Positions 60,529 through 64,000 of a stretch of DNA of 64,000 bases are shown here, piece after piece. Each line of letters starts with the position of its first letter. Position 1 is the first letter of the stretch. The notes under the pieces are model-generated. The model was not told the DNA's origin. It searched no databases and saw only the letters and a list, made by a program, of their open reading frames with translations. This DNA is from Sphingobium sp. YR768. Lineage in GTDB: Bacteria > Pseudomonadota > Alphaproteobacteria > Sphingomonadales > Sphingomonadaceae. The position numbers and the translations under genes are program-made. The stretch lies in NCBI RefSeq assembly GCF_900111125.1, contig NZ_FOGE01000003.1, positions 372,001 through 436,000 of the forward strand. Reading direction: 5' to 3'.

Positions 60529-60966
60529 CTAGGCCGCCTGCGCTGTCGGACCGCCTTCGATGAAGGCGGACAGCGATACCAACAGCCAGGGATGCCCTTC
60601 ATGCTCCACGATCGCACGGGCATAGGGCGCCCATGTCGCGTCAAGTTGCCCGCGCAAGGGCATTTCCCCTTCGGGCACACGGCAGATGTCGGACACGCCA
60701 TCCACCATCAGGCCATAGCTATGCCCGCTGATATTGGCGATGATCGCCAGCCCGCGCTGTTCGGCGGGCGTGCGCCGACCATGGATCAGTGCGGCGACGT
60801 CGATAATGGTAAGCACCCGACTGCGCAGCGCCGACAGGCCTGCGACATGCGCGCCCATGCCCGGTACGGGCGATATTTCGGTCAGGCGCACAACCGCCTC
60901 CACCTCACACGCGTCTACCGCGATTCGGGTGCCGGCCAGAGTGGCGAGAAGATAAAGCTGATCCAT
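60529..60966 (-). CDS. cheW: chemotaxis coupling protein CheW
   Basis: The 145-residue CheW links receptors to CheA. The segment LYLLATLAGTRIAVDACEVEAVVRLTEISPVPGMGAHVAGLSALRSRVLTIIDVAALI fits the paired SH3-like barrels. It lies 12 bases after cheA on the same strand. Confidence 0.93.
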   Translation of the reverse strand: MDQLYLLATLAGTRIAVDACEVEAVVRLTEISPVPGMGAHVAGLSALRSRVLTIIDVAALIHGRRTPAEQRGLAIIANISGHSYGLMVDGVSDICRVPEGEMPLRGQLDATWAPYARAIVEHEGHPWLLVSLSAFIEGGPTAQAA

Positions 60967-60978
60967 GGTCCTGCCCCC

Positions 60979-63348
60979 TTATCCGCGCCGTCCGGCGATC
61001 GCCGCCATCAGCGCGGCCTGGTCATAACGATAGATGCTGCCATCCTGCGGATCGACCGGCCGGGGCGACGCGCGCAATTGCACGACGCGGCACCCCATGA
61101 TCTCCGCCGCCTGCGCCGCACCGGCATCGGCGCACAGCACGACATCATCGGGATCGACCGCACTGTCGCCGGGCAGGCCCAGCACGACATCATGCCCGGC
61201 CTGACGCAACAGAGGCGCCAATATCTCGCGCGTCCACCCATCCTCCGCATCGGCCAGCAGGCAACGCCCGGTCGCGCGCTCAGCCGCCCCTTCTTCGGGC
61301 AAGGATGCGAACAGGGCGAAGGGGTTGATGACTTCCAGATGCTCGCCATCGATCACCGCAACGCCGCTCAGCAGGCCATGCATCGCGATCATGTCCGGCA
61401 CGGCGGGCATCTGCACGATGTCCAGCACGGCGGCGACCGGATAACAGGCTTCCCGCCGATCATCGCGCAGGCGCAGCGCCGACACCTTGTCCCGGTCGAA
61501 CTGCGACAGGCCGTTCGCTACGGGCACCAGTCGACCATCGAGCCGCACGAAGGCGCGATTGCCCGACCGTCCGAACAGGCGGGAATCGACATCCTCGACC
61601 CGTTCGATCAGCGACAGTTTCAGCAACCGCTTTTCGCCCGACAATTCCTCGAACCGTAGCGCCGCGACCATCTCGACCCCGCTCTGGGCGTCCGCCGCTT
61701 CTTCCTGCTGCCGCGCGGCGCGATCGTCGATGATATCGGGCAGGTTGGCGGCGCTGGCCAGACCCGCCGCGTCCAGCAACAGCATCGGCTTGCCATTGTC
61801 GGGCAGGGTCATGCCGGCATAGACGCCCGTCGCCATCACCAGCGGCGACGCCGGCCGGATCACCAGTTCCTCATGATTGTCGACCGTCGACACCCCCATG
61901 GCAAAGGGCACGCCCGCTGCCGATCGCACGACCATGATAGCGCGCGGCCCCGACTGGGCGGGCTTTTCCATGCCCAGCACATCCTCCAGATCGATCATCG
62001 AATGGCGCACAGACCGGATCGTCGCGATCTTGGCCCCGCCCACTTCGCTGATCTGCAACGTCTCATTATTGTCGTGCAGGATTTCGACCACCGCCGCGCG
62101 CGGGATAGCGAAATGCTGCCCGCCCGCCCGGACGATCAGGCCCGGAATGATCGTCAGGGTCAGCGGCACGCGCAGCGTGATGCACAGCCCCTTCCCCGGA
62201 TGATTGTCGAGCGCGATGACGCCGCCGATCCGCTCCACATTGGCGCGCACCACGTCCATGCCGACGCCCCGGCCGGAAATGGCGGTCACCTGACTGGCGG
62301 TGGACAGGCCCGGCTGGAAGATGAGGTCGAGCTTCTCCTGCTCGGTCATCCGTGCAGCCGCCACCGGGGTCAGGCGACCCGCAGCAATCCATTTCTCGAC
62401 CAGCCGCGCCGTATTGATGCCAGCACCATCGTCCGCGATCGCGATGACGATCTGGTTGCCGGATTGGCGCGCCTCCACCCGCAGGCTGCCCGCTTCCGCC
62501 TTGCCGACGGCGCGCCTCTGCTCGGGTATCTCGATACCATGATCGATGCTGTTGCGCACGATATGGGTAAGCGGGTCGACGACCATCTCCACCATCTCGC
62601 GGTCCATTTCGACGTCGCCGCCTTCCAGCGTCAGGTCGATACGCTTGCCCAGTTCGCGGCCCAGATCGCGCACCATGCGCGGGATGGCCGCGAACAGCCG
62701 GTCGACGCGCTGCATCCGCGTCTTGGAAATCACGTCGCGCATGTCCGCGACACAGGTCGACAGACGCTCGAACACATTGTCCAATTCGGGGTCGGCGGTC
62801 CGCTCCCGCAGCTTGCGCGACAATTCGTTGCGCGCCAGCACCATGTCCGACACGCCGTTCATCAACTGGTCGATCAGGCTCAAAGGCAGGCGGATCGTGC
62901 GCGGCCCGGTCTGCATGCCGCCCTGACGCGGCGCCGGGGCCTGCGCCTTGATCTCAGGCTCGGCGACCACCTCGTCATCGGGCAGCGCGCTCAGCGCGCC
63001 GATCAGGAAATCATCATTCTCGCTGGGCAGCGCCGCACCAACAGCCACTGCCTCGGCCAGTTCACCGATACGGTCCATGATGCCCAGCACCGCGCTGACC
63101 GTTGCCGGATCGGCCATGCGCTTGCCCATGCGAATGTCGGACAGCACATCTTCGGCGGCATGGCTCAGCCGTTCGAAACGCGGCAGGTTCAGGAAGCCGC
63201 AACTGCCCTTCACCGTGTGGAAAAAGCGGAAGATCGCGTCCAGCCGGTCCCGATCCAGCGGATCGGCTTCCCAGGCGACGACCTCACCGGCGAGCGCCTC
63301 CAGCGTCTCCTGCGTTTCGGAGATGAATTCCTGTAATAGTTCGTCCAT
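60979..63348 (-). CDS. cheA: chemotaxis histidine kinase CheA with degenerate receiver-like tail
   Basis: The 789-residue kinase passes phosphate from ATP to CheY and CheB. The HPt domain carries His-44 (FFHTVKGSCGFL). The P2 region between residues about 105 and 150 is short. Dimerisation and ATPase domains follow (VEMVVDPLTHIVRNSIDHGIE; IAIADDGAGI; ISGRGVGMDVVRANV), then a CheW-like domain, a second CheW-like segment (about 560-690) and a receiver-like tail (ATGRCLLADAEDGWTREILAPLLRQAGHDVVLG...). The tail lacks a clear Lys and phospho-Asp context, so it is probably inactive. The start is ATG 63348. Confidence 0.95.
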   Translation of the reverse strand: MDELLQEFISETQETLEALAGEVVAWEADPLDRDRLDAIFRFFHTVKGSCGFLNLPRFERLSHAAEDVLSDIRMGKRMADPATVSAVLGIMDRIGELAEAVAVGAALPSENDDFLIGALSALPDDEVVAEPEIKAQAPAPRQGGMQTGPRTIRLPLSLIDQLMNGVSDMVLARNELSRKLRERTADPELDNVFERLSTCVADMRDVISKTRMQRVDRLFAAIPRMVRDLGRELGKRIDLTLEGGDVEMDREMVEMVVDPLTHIVRNSIDHGIEIPEQRRAVGKAEAGSLRVEARQSGNQIVIAIADDGAGINTARLVEKWIAAGRLTPVAAARMTEQEKLDLIFQPGLSTASQVTAISGRGVGMDVVRANVERIGGVIALDNHPGKGLCITLRVPLTLTIIPGLIVRAGGQHFAIPRAAVVEILHDNNETLQISEVGGAKIATIRSVRHSMIDLEDVLGMEKPAQSGPRAIMVVRSAAGVPFAMGVSTVDNHEELVIRPASPLVMATGVYAGMTLPDNGKPMLLLDAAGLASAANLPDIIDDRAARQQEEAADAQSGVEMVAALRFEELSGEKRLLKLSLIERVEDVDSRLFGRSGNRAFVRLDGRLVPVANGLSQFDRDKVSALRLRDDRREACYPVAAVLDIVQMPAVPDMIAMHGLLSGVAVIDGEHLEVINPFALFASLPEEGAAERATGRCLLADAEDGWTREILAPLLRQAGHDVVLGLPGDSAVDPDDVVLCADAGAAQAAEIMGCRVVQLRASPRPVDPQDGSIYRYDQAALMAAIAGRRG

Positions 63349-63428
63349 GCCGATAGGCCCCACCGATGCGCGCATCCGCACCATGGCGGGGCGTGGTTAA
63401 AGGGCCGTTAAAGGCGCGAGGAGACGCA

Positions 63429-63468
63429 AAAAGGGGCGCCGCGATCCTGTCGCGACGCCCCTTTTGCT
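63429..63468. terminator. bidirectional terminator hairpin
   Basis: AAAGGGGCG...CGCG (63430-63443) pairs with CGCG...CGCCCCTTTT (63451-63465), with A/T runs on both sides. It lies just after the small lipoprotein gene and upstream of cheA. Confidence 0.85.
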
Positions 63469-63487
63469 CAGTCAGGAAACTGCCTGA

Positions 63488-63757
63488 TTATTGCTTCTTC
63501 TCAACGGCGTCGCCGGCCTTTTCGCCTGCTTCGCGCGTCGCATCGGCCTTGTTTTCCAGGGCGTCAGCAGCATTTTCGGCCGCGTTCTCGGCGTTGCCGC
63601 TCAGATTGTCAGCCAGCGCCTCCATATTGTCGGCCTGGTTATCGAGCGCGTCCGCCTGATTCTCGTACGCATTCTCGACCTTGTTTTCCTGCTTGGAATC
63701 GCATGCAGCGAGCGAAACCATAGCGGCAAGGCCAAGGATAGAGACGAAAGTTTTCAC
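63488..63757 (-). CDS. small lipoprotein with Asn/Ala heptad-like repeats
   Basis: The 89-residue protein has a lipoprotein signal (MKTFVSILGLAAMVSLAACDSK; lipobox LAAC). A polar, Ala/Asn/Glu-rich tail follows (ENAYENQADALDNQADNMEALADNLSGNAENAAENAADALENKADATREAGEKAGDAVEKK), probably helical with a near-repeating NQAD/NAAD unit. Similar small lipoproteins are common in sphingomonads. Function is unknown. Confidence 0.8.
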   Translation of the reverse strand: MKTFVSILGLAAMVSLAACDSKQENKVENAYENQADALDNQADNMEALADNLSGNAENAAENAADALENKADATREAGEKAGDAVEKKQ

Positions 63758-63902
63758 GGCGTTTTCTCCTGTTGCGCCCCCATGGGCTACCGTCTTTGGA
63801 CAAGGCGCCGACCACCCGCAGGCAGCCAGCCGACCCTGACGGCCATCAACCGGTCGCGCTCCCTATGGTTCCCGCAACCGGCTCGCCTCGTCGCATAAAC
63901 GC

Positions 63903-64000
63903 TTATTTTTTGAGCGAATCCCGGATTTCACGCAGCAGCAGCACGTCTTCCGGCGTCGGCGCGGGCGCGGCAGGCGCGGGTTCGGGCTTGGTGGTCAGCT
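63903..64000 (-). CDS. mscL: C-terminus of mechanosensitive channel MscL (partial)
   Basis: The minus strand at the window end reads LTTKPEPAPAAPAPTPEDVL followed by LLREIRDSLKK and a stop at 63903-63905. The cytoplasmic C-terminal helix EDVLLLREIRDSLKK matches MscL, which opens under osmotic downshock. The rest of the gene lies outside the window. Confidence 0.85.
   Translation of the reverse strand, partial: LTTKPEPAPAAPAPTPEDVLLLREIRDSLKK

Noticed and set aside
63491-63898. 135-residue plus-strand frame at the right end
   Set aside because: It is antisense to the small lipoprotein and consists of the complement of its repeats.

Overview
The window looks like chromosomal DNA of a sphingomonad (Sphingomonadaceae, Alphaproteobacteria, most like Sphingobium or Sphingomonas). 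The reasons are the high GC content, the recognisable housekeeping genes (L10/L7-L12, ffh-rpsP-rimM, trmD-rplS, gshB-yraN-rsmI with a PBP activator, dapF-mtaB-ftsY-yciB), abundant TonB-dependent receptors, and a dense set of short palindromic intergenic repeats. One of these repeats encodes the peptide RPEPVEG when it falls in a reading frame. No phage, transposase, CRISPR array or rRNA operon is visible, and I recognised no tRNA.

Region by region. 0-2 kb: rplJ-rplL with a structured leader and a terminator, and no rpoB after it. 2-5.9 kb: a phosphate-type porin (Porin_O_P), divergent from a solute-binding lipoprotein across a Pho-box-like palindrome, then a DUF4112 protein. 5.9-9.3 kb: secreted RNase T2, nadC, a Phd/VapC-type module and nadA. 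9.3-18.9 kb: membrane and metallo-hydrolase genes, rlmJ, a XerC-type recombinase, dedA, gshB, yraN, rsmI and an LpoA-like lipoprotein. 19-24 kb: vitamin B12 uptake (btuD, btuC, btuF, btuB) with a cobalamin riboswitch before btuB. 24-31.7 kb: NAD-dependent molybdenum formate dehydrogenase (fdsGBAD, fdhD), a LysR regulator and divergent mobA for the Mo cofactor. 31.6-38.4 kb: AI-2E-type exporter family protein, RNA methyltransferase, MFS transporter, GNAT and a large TonB receptor. 38.8-45 kb: the ffh-rpsP-rimM-trmD-rplS block, split by a VapBC module, a serine hydrolase and a small membrane protein. 45.5-53.5 kb: amino-acid permease, TonB-like protein with a degenerate duplicate, orphan HigA, dapF, mtaB, ftsY, yciB, rnk and sodB. 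53.5-63.4 kb: hemerythrin protein, an MCP with a coupled small protein, ferredoxin, DnaJ protein, rnpB, amidase and a cheA-W-Y-B-R cluster. 63.5-64 kb: a small lipoprotein and the end of mscL.

How the genes work together. The clearest functional unit is formate oxidation: the structural subunits, the FdhD sulfurtransferase, MobA and a LysR regulator are adjacent. The same ATAG-N7-CTAT palindrome occurs both before fdsG and between lysR and mobA, which suggests one regulator controls enzyme and cofactor genes. The B12 genes form a complete TonB receptor / binding protein / ABC route, with only the receptor visibly under riboswitch control. The chemotaxis cluster carries every core signalling protein, plus a CheA with an extra CheW-like and a degenerate receiver-like tail, but no flagellar genes are in the window.

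The most unusual observations are the shared LysR-type operators, a palindromic repeat inserted in frame in fdsB, the insertion splitting the rimM-trmD junction, a frameshifted paralogue remnant behind the TonB-like gene, and a structured leader with a possible leader peptide before ffh. All functional assignments are by reading motifs; no database search was run.
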